DNA from: a candidate division KSB1 bacterium
GTDB lineage: Bacteria > Zhuqueibacterota > Zhuqueibacteria > Zhuqueibacterales > Zhuqueibacteraceae
NCBI GenBank assembly: GCA_034506255.1
Contig: JAPDPX010000016.1
Coordinates: 1-50,950, forward strand
Length of the DNA: 50,950 nt
Direction of reading: 5' to 3'
A program made the translations under genes and the position numbers. The notes under the pieces are model-generated. The model was not told the DNA's origin. It saw only the letters and a program-made list of their open reading frames with translations, and ran no database searches. This document shows, one piece after another, positions 42,976-50,691 of the stretch (positions are counted from its first letter, which is position 1; each line of letters begins with the position of its first letter).

Positions 42976-43645
42976 GGATACCAAACTCGCGATGATGGAC
43001 CTGCTCCACGACGAGATCGATGTCGAGAGCGGGCGGTTGCTTCGCACTCATCTCGCCCATTGCGAAGCCTGCCGCCGGGAATACGAAGAGCTCAGCCGGG
43101 CCAGCCTCGCCCTGCATGCCTGGCCGCCGGAGAACCCGCCGGCGGACTTGGTGTTCGTCCACCCGCGCACCAGTTGGCTGACTGCTCTGAAGCAGCTCAT
43201 CCTGCCCGAAGGTGCGCCGCTGGCAGCGCGTCTGGCCGTGGGCTTCACCGGCGCCCTGGTCGCGGCCCTGGTGACCAGTGCGCTGCTCAATCTCGAGATC
43301 CGTTATCGTGACGGGGAATTCACTTGGCGCAGCAGCCTGACGCCGCACCGCACCGTGGAACTGACCGAACAGTTCAAGCAGGAAGTGACCGAGCAGTTGC
43401 GCCGGGAAAACCGTGAACTCGTTGCCCAGCTCGTGCAGGCGCATTATCAGGAACAACAGGCTGAGTTCGATCGCACCCTGGTCAGTCTGGCCACTGAATT
43501 CAACCGTCAGCGCCAGCAGGATATCCTCCTGCTCGGCCACGGCCTGGAAAAAATCGAACAAAACACCGCCCAACGTTTGCGCCAAACGGATCGCATCCTG
43601 GACCAACTGCTGCTGCGCGTGGGCAGTATTCCGCCCAGCCCTTGA
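42965..43645 (+). CDS. Zinc-finger (HC2-type) transmembrane anti-sigma factor
   Basis: 226 residues from ATG 42965. The N-terminal zinc-binding anti-sigma domain has HLAHCEACRREYEEL. A transmembrane helix (AARLAVGFTGALVAALVTSALL) follows near residue 90. The periplasmic part is a predicted coiled coil rich in Gln/Glu (ELTEQFKQEVTEQLRRENRE). It would hold the ECF sigma factor at the membrane until a periplasmic signal arrives. An alternative upstream start exists in frame but would run inside the sigma gene. Confidence 0.9.
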   Translation: MRCEDTKLAMMDLLHDEIDVESGRLLRTHLAHCEACRREYEELSRASLALHAWPPENPPADLVFVHPRTSWLTALKQLILPEGAPLAARLAVGFTGALVAALVTSALLNLEIRYRDGEFTWRSSLTPHRTVELTEQFKQEVTEQLRRENRELVAQLVQAHYQEQQAEFDRTLVSLATEFNRQRQQDILLLGHGLEKIEQNTAQRLRQTDRILDQLLLRVGSIPPSP

Positions 43646-43877
43646 GAAACCCGGTGGGGCTTGGCGCAAGGTGACAGAGACCGCGAAATTGCCGCGGCCG
43701 GCGAATCAATTGCCGCGCAAATGTCTGCCGGCAGATAAAGAAGTTTGTGCTGGATTTTCATCGTGAAGGGTGTGCAGAGGCACATGACAATTTCCCCGGG
43801 AGGAAACAGCACGAGGTTGAACGGCGACCGCCCGACGGAGCGGGTTGCAGCCCGGACTTGATGAGATTGAAACGAGT

Positions 43878-45050
43878 ATGAGAGGGAAAAGACTGCTCTC
43901 CCTGCTGCTGCCAGCCGCGCTGGCGACCAGTCCCCCTGACGCTTTGCAGGCGCAAAAGCTGGTGCGCATGCCCGCCGGCCTGCAACGCGACATGGAGATC
44001 CTGGAGCTGGTGCTCGACCGTTTGCTGGAAGTGCAATCCGCGCAGGCCTTGCATTGGCGCGAACCCGTCACCCGGGCGACTTATTTGCCCGGCTTTGGCG
44101 TGCTCTTTAAAGTGCCGGCCCCCTCCGGCAATTTTGCCTTCTTCAAGTGGGAGCAAGAACACTCCGACTTTGCCGGGCAGCCGGAGTATTACAGCGCGCA
44201 GACCGGCACCCCGCGACAGAACAACCGTGCGGCAGCCGCGGCTGCCGATGAAGAGGCGCTGGTTGATTTTTTCACCGAGTGGGCGGATGCCCTCGAACAG
44301 TTGGGTGCGCAGGAGCAAATTGCGGTTTATCGCGAAGCCGGGCCGGCATGGTCCGTTTCCCTGCAATTGGGCGGAGAGCCCGTCCGGCAGTTCGAGAGCC
44401 GGCCCGGGGAGTTGCTGGCGCGGGTGCGCAAGCCGGATCTCGATGCCCTGCGCGCCGGAACGTTGAGCCGCGCGCAATTCCGCAGCCGCATTCAGCAACA
44501 GCGTTTGCCCGAACGGGAAACCGCCCTGGCAACCATCGCGGCGGCACTTGAGCGAACGCTCGCCAACCGGCCGGGAGAGGCGCGCAGCATTTATCTGGAG
44601 AATTACGGCGTGGTGTTCTTCACCAATGCCCGCCTGGGACGAAGCTTCGACGAAAATTTTTGGCAGGATTTGAGCGCCGCCGCGCAAGAGCAGTCCGCCG
44701 CCTTCGAGGAATTCAAAACCGCTTCGCAAGTGATGGCGGAGTTGAAACGCCGGATGGAACGCCACGCGCAAAGGATGCAAGCGCTGGTCGCCGAGCGCCG
44801 TCAAAGCTGGCTGGCGGAATATGGCCGGCTGCGCGTGCAGCTGGCGGAAACGCTGGCCGATCAAAGCAGGGCCTTGCCCCGCCTCGCGCCGCAGGAGTGG
44901 CTGGTGATTGCCACCGACCTGCCAGATGCCCCACCCGATTCACCCGGCCAGTTGATTTGCCGGCTGCGCAAGCAGGATGCCGACGATTTTGCCGCGCACA
45001 GAATCTCGCGCGAGCAATTGCTGAAAAGGGTCATTTATTCCGAAAACTGA
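43878..45050 (+). CDS. Secreted protein of unknown function, coiled-coil-rich
   Basis: 390 residues from ATG 43878, with a signal peptide MRGKRLLSLLLPAALATSPP. I recognise no family. Two similar-looking segments, YLPGFGVLFKVPAPSGNFAF and YLENYGVVFFTNARLG, suggest a duplicated beta domain, each followed by helical stretches. The helices include long charged runs (ELKRRMERHAQRMQALVAER). It lies 232 bases after the anti-sigma gene on the same strand, so it may belong to, or be a target of, the sigma/anti-sigma system. Confidence 0.75.
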   Translation: MRGKRLLSLLLPAALATSPPDALQAQKLVRMPAGLQRDMEILELVLDRLLEVQSAQALHWREPVTRATYLPGFGVLFKVPAPSGNFAFFKWEQEHSDFAGQPEYYSAQTGTPRQNNRAAAAAADEEALVDFFTEWADALEQLGAQEQIAVYREAGPAWSVSLQLGGEPVRQFESRPGELLARVRKPDLDALRAGTLSRAQFRSRIQQQRLPERETALATIAAALERTLANRPGEARSIYLENYGVVFFTNARLGRSFDENFWQDLSAAAQEQSAAFEEFKTASQVMAELKRRMERHAQRMQALVAERRQSWLAEYGRLRVQLAETLADQSRALPRLAPQEWLVIATDLPDAPPDSPGQLICRLRKQDADDFAAHRISREQLLKRVIYSEN

Positions 45051-45087
45051 CCACGGCCTGCCTCCCGTGGCAAAGGAATAGTGCCCG

Positions 45088-45245
45088 CATCAAACCCAAA
45101 AATTCGCCCTCGAAAGCGAACTCCCACGAAAAAACATTTTCGTGGGAGTTCATTTGCGTGGGCGAAAACATGAGTCGCTGTCAACATCAAACGCAAACAT
45201 TCCGCCCTCGGAAGCGAAGTCCCACAAAAAAACATTTTCGCGGGC
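45088..45245. repeat. Two direct copies of a ~61-base hairpin repeat
   Basis: Copy 1 (45088-45148) and copy 2 (45185-45245) share CATCAAAC, GCCCTCG(A/G)AAGCGAA and TCCCAC, then AAAAACATTTTCG, about 97 bases apart. Copy 1 ends in a perfect 12-bp hairpin, CTCCCACGAAAA/TTTTCGTGGGAG with an AACA loop; copy 2 keeps a weaker version. They lie between convergent genes and could act as a bidirectional terminator. The remaining 45246-45417 shows no gene. Confidence 0.6.
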
Positions 45246-45417
45246 GAGGGGCCATGACGCCTTAAAATTGTTTTGCCCGCGTGCCGTGGTGCAATTCACG
45301 CGCACAAATCAACACAAAATCATCCGCCGGCGCCGCGTTGCGTCGCACCGCCCGCCATGACAATGCCGCATGCTCACAGAAATGCCGCCCTCTCAAATTG
45401 TTTGCGAGCGTGCGGCC

Positions 45418-45789
45418 TCAATATTTGGCCAGCCGCCAGCACAGCCGCATCGGCCTCTGAATCACCACCCCGGCAATTCCAACCTTTGCAGTCTCGCCAT
45501 CGATTTCGAGTTTCCAAAACTGGCGCTGGCGCGACTCGGCTTTGAAGCCGGCAATGCCCGTCACAAATCGGCGGGTGAAATCGGCATAATCCATTTTGAA
45601 CAGCCGCTCCATCAGATCGCGGCCATTGGTGCCCGGTGCCACCTGCAACCGCGCCTCGAGATGATTGGACGAGTCGGCAAGGATTTCCACCACCACGGCC
45701 ACACCGCTGCCGCTTTGCGCCGCGGCCGTCAGCGTGCCCCCCGCCAGCAGTCCCCATCCCAGGCATACGAACCACACGAGGGTTTGCAT
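45418..45789 (-). CDS. Secreted DUF4430 (transcobalamin-like) domain protein
   Basis: 123 residues from ATG 45789, six bases after AAGGAG; the frame continues upstream but without signal. A signal peptide (MQTLVWFVCLGWGLLAGGTL) is followed by a single DUF4430 domain: VVVEILADSSNHLEARLQVA, FVTGIAGFKAESRQRQFWKL, then EIDGETAKVGIAGVVI. In animals the related domain closes over cobalamin in transcobalamin; bacterial members are surface or periplasmic proteins of unclear ligand. It is divergent from bioY, which raises the possibility of a vitamin-related role. Confidence 0.78.
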   Translation of the reverse strand: MQTLVWFVCLGWGLLAGGTLTAAAQSGSGVAVVVEILADSSNHLEARLQVAPGTNGRDLMERLFKMDYADFTRRFVTGIAGFKAESRQRQFWKLEIDGETAKVGIAGVVIQRPMRLCWRLAKY

Positions 45790-45851
45790 GTGCTCTCCTT
45801 TGCTTGAATGGCAGGCGGCAAGATAACGCAACGCCCCGCCAGTTGCAACCT

Positions 45852-45880
45852 TTGACATTACGCCGCCGCCATTGTATATT
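45852..45880 (+). promoter_or_regulatory. Near-consensus sigma-70 promoter of bioY
   Basis: A perfect TTGACA (45852-45857), a 17-base spacer and TATATT (45875-45880), about 50 bases ahead of the bioY start. The intergenic space to the divergent DUF4430 gene is 140 bases. No obvious BirA-type or BioR-type operator palindrome was found. Confidence 0.7.
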
Positions 45881-45929
45881 GCCGCCGGTTGGCAGGCAAC
45901 AGCCGCAGACATCAGCACACGAGGCCGAG

Positions 45930-46535
45930 ATGCCCCTTACCCCAACAACCGGCAACCGGCGCGAACGCTTGCGCGCCATGATTCTCACCAGCTTGTTCAC
46001 CGCGCTCACCGCATTCGGTGCCTTCCTCCGTATTCCCCTGCCGCTGGTGCCGTTGAGCCTGCAGGATTTCTTCGTGCTGCTCTCCGGCAGCCTGCTCGGC
46101 CCCGTTTTCGGCTGTCTCAGCCAGTTGCTTTATCTCGGTCTGGGACTCGCCGGCCTGCCGGTCTTCACGCAGGGCGGCGGCCCGGCTTATGTGCTGCAGC
46201 CGACGTTTGGCTATCTGCTCGGCTTTCCGCCCGCCAGTTTCCTCACCGGCATTTTGATTCACGGCCGCTCCGGCGGCGGCCGGCAGCTTCCCGCCCTGCC
46301 CCTCCCCCGCCTGCTGCTGGCTTATGCCGCCGGCATGGCTGCGATTTTTACACTCGGCATCGGGTATCTCTGGCTGAATGCCAGATTCGTTTTGGGAAGC
46401 GGCCTGACTTTGACCCAGGCGTTGTGGACCGGCGGCCTGATTTTCCTGCCCGGCAGCCTCGTTAAGCTCGGTGCACTCAGCATGCTCTACCGGTTGTTGC
46501 AGACGCGTTTGACGGTTGCCCCACCCCATCTCTGA
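45930..46535 (+). CDS. bioY: Biotin transporter BioY
   Basis: 201 residues from ATG 45930, six membrane segments. BioY family marks are AFLRIPLPLVPLSLQDFFVL near the start and GLAGLPVFTQGGGPAYVLQP, then TFGYLLGFPPASF. BioY is the substrate-binding S component of biotin ECF transporters and can work alone at low efficiency; no EcfA or EcfT genes are in the window. It is transcribed from the promoter at 45852-45880, and the kinase gene starts 14 bases after its stop. Confidence 0.94.
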   Translation: MPLTPTTGNRRERLRAMILTSLFTALTAFGAFLRIPLPLVPLSLQDFFVLLSGSLLGPVFGCLSQLLYLGLGLAGLPVFTQGGGPAYVLQPTFGYLLGFPPASFLTGILIHGRSGGGRQLPALPLPRLLLAYAAGMAAIFTLGIGYLWLNARFVLGSGLTLTQALWTGGLIFLPGSLVKLGALSMLYRLLQTRLTVAPPHL

Positions 46536-46549
46536 GGAGTCATGTGCAC

Positions 46550-47527
46550 ATGGCAGAATTCATTCTTGGTATTGAAGGCGGCGGCACGGCGCTGAGCGGC
46601 TGCCTGCTGCGCGGCGACGGCGTCATTTTGGCCTGTGCCCAGGCGGAACCGGTGATCTATGCGCAAGTGCGCGGCGGCATCAGCCAGCCGATTCTGCAGT
46701 TGCTGCGCCGTCTGCAGCAACAGGCACAGCTTCCGCCGCAACCCGTTGACTTCGCCGGCGTGTGTTCGACCGGCATCGGCCGCGCCACCGACCGCCAAAT
46801 TGTGAGCGAAGCGCTGGCGGCAGTGAACCTCGCGCGCCATCTCACGGTGGACAGCGACGCCATGAGCGCGCTCACCGGCGCCTTTGCCGGCGCGCCCGGC
46901 ATCATCGTGGCGGCCGGCACCGGCTCCTTTGCCTTTGCCCGCACCGGAGAGGGACAGTTCGTGCGCGTCGGCGGCTGGGGATACCTGCTGGGCGATGAAG
47001 GCAGCGGCTTTGCCCTGGCACGCAACGCCATCAATGCCGCCCTGCAGGATTGGGACGGCCGCGGCGAGGCCACCAGTCTGCGCCGGGTGTTCGAACGACA
47101 TTTTGAGGTGGAAAGCATCGAGCTGAGCATCAGCAAGATTTATCAACCCGGTTTCGATCGCGGCCACATGGCAAAGCTCGCGCCCCTGGTTTTTGCGGAA
47201 GCCGAGGCCGGTGACGCCGTGGCGCAGCGCCTGATCGCCGAGACCGGCTTCGCGCTCGGCCTGCATGCCCGCGCCGCGCTGGCCAGGTTTCACACGCAAC
47301 AAACCATTCCCCTGGCGCTGCTTGGCGGACTCTTCCATCGCCGCGAGCTGCTGCTGCCCTCCTTCTGGCAGGCGCTCGGCGCCGCGCAGGCGCGCCTGCG
47401 ACTGGTCGAGCCCCGTTTCCCGCCGGTGATCGGTGGAGCCTTGCTCGCGCTATTGCAGGCCGGCCGCACGCTCGATGAAACTTTTCTCGGCAGGCTCGAA
47501 CAATCCCGCCGCCATTTCAACATATGA
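46550..47527 (+). CDS. BadF/BadG-type ATPase, N-acetylglucosamine-kinase-like
   Basis: 325 residues from ATG 46550, 10 bases after AGGAG; GTG 46544 is an alternative. The sugar-kinase/Hsp70/actin fold shows phosphate-1 LGIEGGGTALSGCLL, the acidic loop TVDSDAMSALTGAF, and phosphate-2 VAAGTGSFAFARTG, then VGGWGYLLGDEGSGFALAR. These match bacterial GlcNAc kinases in the BcrAD/BadFG family. It probably phosphorylates an amino sugar for cell-wall recycling. It is transcribed with bioY. Confidence 0.87.
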   Translation: MAEFILGIEGGGTALSGCLLRGDGVILACAQAEPVIYAQVRGGISQPILQLLRRLQQQAQLPPQPVDFAGVCSTGIGRATDRQIVSEALAAVNLARHLTVDSDAMSALTGAFAGAPGIIVAAGTGSFAFARTGEGQFVRVGGWGYLLGDEGSGFALARNAINAALQDWDGRGEATSLRRVFERHFEVESIELSISKIYQPGFDRGHMAKLAPLVFAEAEAGDAVAQRLIAETGFALGLHARAALARFHTQQTIPLALLGGLFHRRELLLPSFWQALGAAQARLRLVEPRFPPVIGGALLALLQAGRTLDETFLGRLEQSRRHFNI

Positions 47528-47865
47528 AGACCTGCTGCAAGATATTTTGAAAAGGCGCGGGCTGCCGGCCCAATGTCACCAACTTTGCAGGCAAAGCAAA
47601 AACTCTCCGGCCAGGAGGCGAGTCCGCAGAGGTTTTGCAAAGATTTTCAAACCGCAAAACCCACCAGGAGAACGAGGGAAAATTTTGTGGCCTTTGTCAT
47701 CTTGGTACTGACGCGACTCGTGTTTGTAATGCCTCAGTCACGTGCGGAGAAGCAGCACAGCCCTCTCGTCTGCCTGCAGACCGGCAATCTGTGCAACGGC
47801 ATTTTCCTGGCAACGTCATGCCGACATCTTGTCGGCATCCAGTCTTGGCAATACCACAAGGGGGT
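47528..47865. other. Intergenic region with partial repeat copies
   Basis: Carries a partial inverted copy of the ~185-base element (47556-47645, minus-strand TTTGCAAAACCTCTGCGG, then GCAAAGTTGGTGACATTGGG) and a REP-like unit. A weak promoter-like pair, TTGGTA, 17 bases, TGTAAT, lies at 47702-47730 and could serve the following NTPase gene. No gene seen. Confidence 0.5.
47751..47810 (+). repeat. REP-like cloverleaf element, divergent copy
   Basis: AGCAGCACAGCCCTCTCGTC is followed by TGCCTGCAGACCGGCAATCT and GTGCAACGGCATTTTCCTGG. Part order and the trailing GGCATTTTC match the family at 10563 and 13474. A further small palindrome, GCCGACATCTTGTCGGC, follows at about 47820-47836. Confidence 0.5.
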
Positions 47866-49791
47866 ATGATGAACGCTTCCGCTCTCCCCTACATCCCGCG
47901 TCCAAATTTGGAAGAAGATGTGAGACCTTTCCTCCTCGCCAATCTCACCCCGCGGCCCAGTACCACCAAGGCCTTGTTGCTCAGCGGCAAAAAAGGCATT
48001 GGCAAAAAAACTCTGCTCGCTCGCCTCCTGCAGCAGGAAACGCAGCTCAGCCGGTATACCAGCTTCATTTTGGATCTGAACAAACAGTCTTTGTATGATA
48101 CTGCGAAACGGGATCGCGGGCTGCACCAGAAAGCTTTCGACAGCGCCACCGAAATTGCAGCAGAAGCCAGTCCCTTCCTGCTGCAGGTGGTTTGGATCAT
48201 CTTTCAGAACTTTGCAAAAGACCTGATCTTCCCCGCGAAATCACCCAAAACTTTCGAGACTCTCGCAGAGGTCGAGGACGCCATTTTTGCGCTGGCCGAA
48301 GAAAAACCGCTGCTGTTGCATATTGAAAATTTTAATGACCAGGATCCTGAGCACGCGCGCACCCTCGCTCATCTCGTGAATGAAGGCTATCTGCGAAAAT
48401 CGGCCTGGGTGATTGCCATACTCACCCATGAAGAGCAAGTGGATGACCAGAACCCCTCAAAAAATATCCGGCGCTTTCTCAGAAACGATGATCACTTGCG
48501 CTGCTTTGCCGTCCCGGCGCTTGCAAAAGACGCCTGCGTGACCAGGCTGGCAGCTTGCGGACTGTCGCCGGAATGGGCGCAAACCCTTCATAACTTTTCC
48601 GCGGGTCATCCCGGCCTCATGAATTCTCTCTGGCAACTTCTACAGGAAGAAGGCATTCTAGATCGAACTGGAACGGATAAATGGAACGCCCGGGACGACC
48701 CTCAGCCCCTTCTCCCGGCGGATTTGGCGCGCCGGGGTCTGCAGCGTCTGATTGCGCAGCGTTGCCCACAACTTTCACCGCCGTTCGATGCTTATTTGCT
48801 GGATGGCCTGTTCATGGCGGCGGCCATGGGAGAAACCTTCCTGCCCCAGGCCGTTGCCGAAACGGTGATTCCGGCTGAGCGCAAACACAGCGATGAGGAA
48901 ATCGGAGCGTGGGAGGATACGTGGTATGAATTTTTGGAAGCCGGCGATGAAACCTCCCCTCCCATGGCCAAACCCATGCAGGAAAACGGTCGGAATAAAA
49001 CCATATCAGGCGCCAATAACCGCCTCTTTTTTGTCCATGCGTTCGAGGATCAAAAGTGGAAATACCTGTTGAGCCACATCGCCCGACAAATGTGCGATCC
49101 GCTGGCGTGCAACCGTCCGTTTTACGAAAGCCTGGCGCAACTGGAAGACTGGTTGCAGAGGTGGTTTCAGGAAAATTGGCTGCTGGCCCTGCCTTATCGC
49201 ATCGCCGTCAATCGCACCCTCTGGCGATTCGATTTGGCGGCATCGTTGGAGAAACAACTGCGCCGGCATCATTTGCTGACCGAACTTCCGCCAAAGATCA
49301 ACCAAGAACGCCAACGGGTGGCAACCGGCGCCGCGGCAGGAACCTTGTATCAGCTTCTTTTGTGGTATGGCGAGGTATTACGCGATTGCGGTGAGTATCC
49401 CACAGCGCTTGAAATTGTCTTGGAAGCGCAGCAATTGGTCGATCAACATAAAGTCACCCTCAGCGAATTGGAACTTGCCTCGCTTTTAGATTTTCTTGCT
49501 CGATGTTATCATGATAATGGTCATTATGCCGCGGCCGAGCCGCTGTATCGCCGCGCGCTGGGAATTTACGAGCAGCACCTGGGCCCCGAGCATCCGGAGG
49601 TCGCGAGGAGTTTGAACAATTTGGGGATGTTGCTCCAAGATCAGGGCCACTATGCCGCGGCCGAGCCGCTGTTTCGCCGCAGCCTGAAGATTCTTGAGCA
49701 GCACTTGGGCCCCGAGCATCCGCACACCCGGACCGTGCGGAAGAACTATGAATTGCTACTCGCCAAGATGGCCGCCCCTCAGTCCCGCTAG
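47866..49791 (+). CDS. STAND-like P-loop NTPase with C-terminal tetratricopeptide repeats
   Basis: 641 residues from ATG 47866 (or ATG 47869). A P-loop at residues 41-49 (GKKGIGKKT) and an acidic Walker-B-like strand LLLHIENFND at about 149-158 mark an AAA/STAND-type NTPase; a winged-helix-like middle region follows. From about residue 515 the chain is TPR, ending in two 42-residue kinesin-light-chain-type repeats starting HYAAAEPLYRRALGIYEQHL and HYAAAEPLFRRSLKILEQHL. STAND proteins are ligand-triggered switches, several used in phage defence or signalling. No effector domain is visible at either end. The final AAPQSR is encoded by an intergenic-type hairpin repeat. Confidence 0.78.
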   Translation: MMNASALPYIPRPNLEEDVRPFLLANLTPRPSTTKALLLSGKKGIGKKTLLARLLQQETQLSRYTSFILDLNKQSLYDTAKRDRGLHQKAFDSATEIAAEASPFLLQVVWIIFQNFAKDLIFPAKSPKTFETLAEVEDAIFALAEEKPLLLHIENFNDQDPEHARTLAHLVNEGYLRKSAWVIAILTHEEQVDDQNPSKNIRRFLRNDDHLRCFAVPALAKDACVTRLAACGLSPEWAQTLHNFSAGHPGLMNSLWQLLQEEGILDRTGTDKWNARDDPQPLLPADLARRGLQRLIAQRCPQLSPPFDAYLLDGLFMAAAMGETFLPQAVAETVIPAERKHSDEEIGAWEDTWYEFLEAGDETSPPMAKPMQENGRNKTISGANNRLFFVHAFEDQKWKYLLSHIARQMCDPLACNRPFYESLAQLEDWLQRWFQENWLLALPYRIAVNRTLWRFDLAASLEKQLRRHHLLTELPPKINQERQRVATGAAAGTLYQLLLWYGEVLRDCGEYPTALEIVLEAQQLVDQHKVTLSELELASLLDFLARCYHDNGHYAAAEPLYRRALGIYEQHLGPEHPEVARSLNNLGMLLQDQGHYAAAEPLFRRSLKILEQHLGPEHPHTRTVRKNYELLLAKMAAPQSR

Positions 49792-50036
49792 GGACGACCT
49801 GTTTATAGCCCAGGAATTATTCAACCCTCCCAGCCCCGGCGAGGCGGCCTGTTCCTCGCTCCGCTGGAGCTGTTTGTGCCTCGGCCTGAAGATGAGAGAT
49901 GGCCGCCCCTCAGTCCCGCTAGGGACGACCTGTTTATAGCCCGTTAGGGACGCCCTGTTTGTAGCACAGGAATTATTCAACCATCCCAGCCCCATCGGGG
50001 CGACCTGTATCATCTCAACACGGAACAGAACCACCA
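49776..50036. repeat. Hairpin-repeat cluster upstream of the transposase
   Basis: Alternating units of hairpin plus spacer: AGTCCCGCTAGGGAC then GACCTGTTTATAGC (49780 and 49911), GTTAGGGACGCCCTGTTTGTAGC, CAGGAATTATTCAACC (twice), CCCCATCGGGGCGACCTGT, and TCCGCTGGAGCTGTTTGT. Unit lengths are irregular. The first unit includes the stop codon of the TPR gene, and the cluster ends about 30 bases before the transposase start. Confidence 0.7.
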
Positions 50037-50525
50037 ATGGCCAACACCTACACCCAAATCTACATTCATGTGGTCTTTGCCGTACAAGGCCGGCAGAATC
50101 TTCTCCAACCGGAACATAAGGAAGAGCTGCATAAATACATCACTGGCATTGTACGCAACCGAGGCCAAAAACTCATCGCCATCAACAGCATGCCCGATCA
50201 TGTCCACCTGCTCATTGGCTTGAAGCCCAGCATCGCCTTGTCGGATCTGGTACGTGACATCAAGGCAGCCTCCTCCGGATTTATCAACGAGAAGAAATGG
50301 GTGCGAGGCCGCTTCAACTGGCAGGAAGGCTTCGGTGCATTTTCCTACAGCCATTCGCAGGTGGATCGGGTGGTGAAATACATCAACACCCAGGAGCAAC
50401 ATCACACCAGGAAATCATTCAAAGCCGAATACCTGGAATTGCTCAAAAAATTTGAAATCGAGTATGACGAGAAATATGTGTTTGATTGGATCGCCGCGGG
50501 CGTGGGCCGCTCCTCCGGAGCTTGA
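50037..50525 (+). CDS. tnpA: IS200/IS605-type HUH (Y1) transposase
   Basis: A 162-residue single-strand transposase. The HUH motif is H55-V-H57 in SMPDHVHLLIG, the catalytic tyrosine is Y115 in VVKYINTQEQHH, and FNWQEGFGAFSYSHSQVD precedes it. This group moves single-stranded DNA and recognises subterminal hairpins. No TnpB gene is next to it. The last residues (AAGVGRSSGA) are encoded by repeat sequence that recurs at about 50777, so the reading frame ends inside the repeat cluster. A 12-base inverted repeat, CCTGTTTATAGC at 49929-49940 and GCTATAAACAGG at 50545-50556, brackets the gene. Confidence 0.93.
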   Translation: MANTYTQIYIHVVFAVQGRQNLLQPEHKEELHKYITGIVRNRGQKLIAINSMPDHVHLLIGLKPSIALSDLVRDIKAASSGFINEKKWVRGRFNWQEGFGAFSYSHSQVDRVVKYINTQEQHHTRKSFKAEYLELLKKFEIEYDEKYVFDWIAAGVGRSSGA

Positions 50526-50564
50526 ATTTTGTGGGTTGGACGGAGCTATAAACAGGCCGCTCCG

Positions 50565-50691
50565 CTGGAGCTGTATCGCCGCCGCCTGAGGATTTTCGAG
50601 CCGCCTTTGGGTCGGAGCATCCCCACACCCAAACAGTGCGAGAGAACTATGAATTTCTACTCGCCAAGATGGACGCCCTTCAGTCCCGCTA
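50565..50691 (+). pseudogene. Decayed duplicate of the 3' end of the TPR-NTPase gene
   Basis: This stretch aligns with 49665-49791: GAGCTGTATCGCCGCCGCCT against GAGCCGCTGTTTCGCCGCAGCCT, CATCC(C/G)CACACCC in both, and GAACTATGAATT(T/G)CTACTCGCCAAGATGG up to the shared CAGTCCCGCTAG. One base is missing near 50608 relative to the intact gene, breaking the frame. The upstream part of the duplicate is absent; the transposase and repeats lie in between. Confidence 0.75.

Noticed and set aside
49776..50036. CRISPR array
   Set aside because: Short palindromic units recur, but the unit length and spacing are irregular, spacers are themselves repeats, and no cas gene is present. They are better explained as transposase-linked hairpins.
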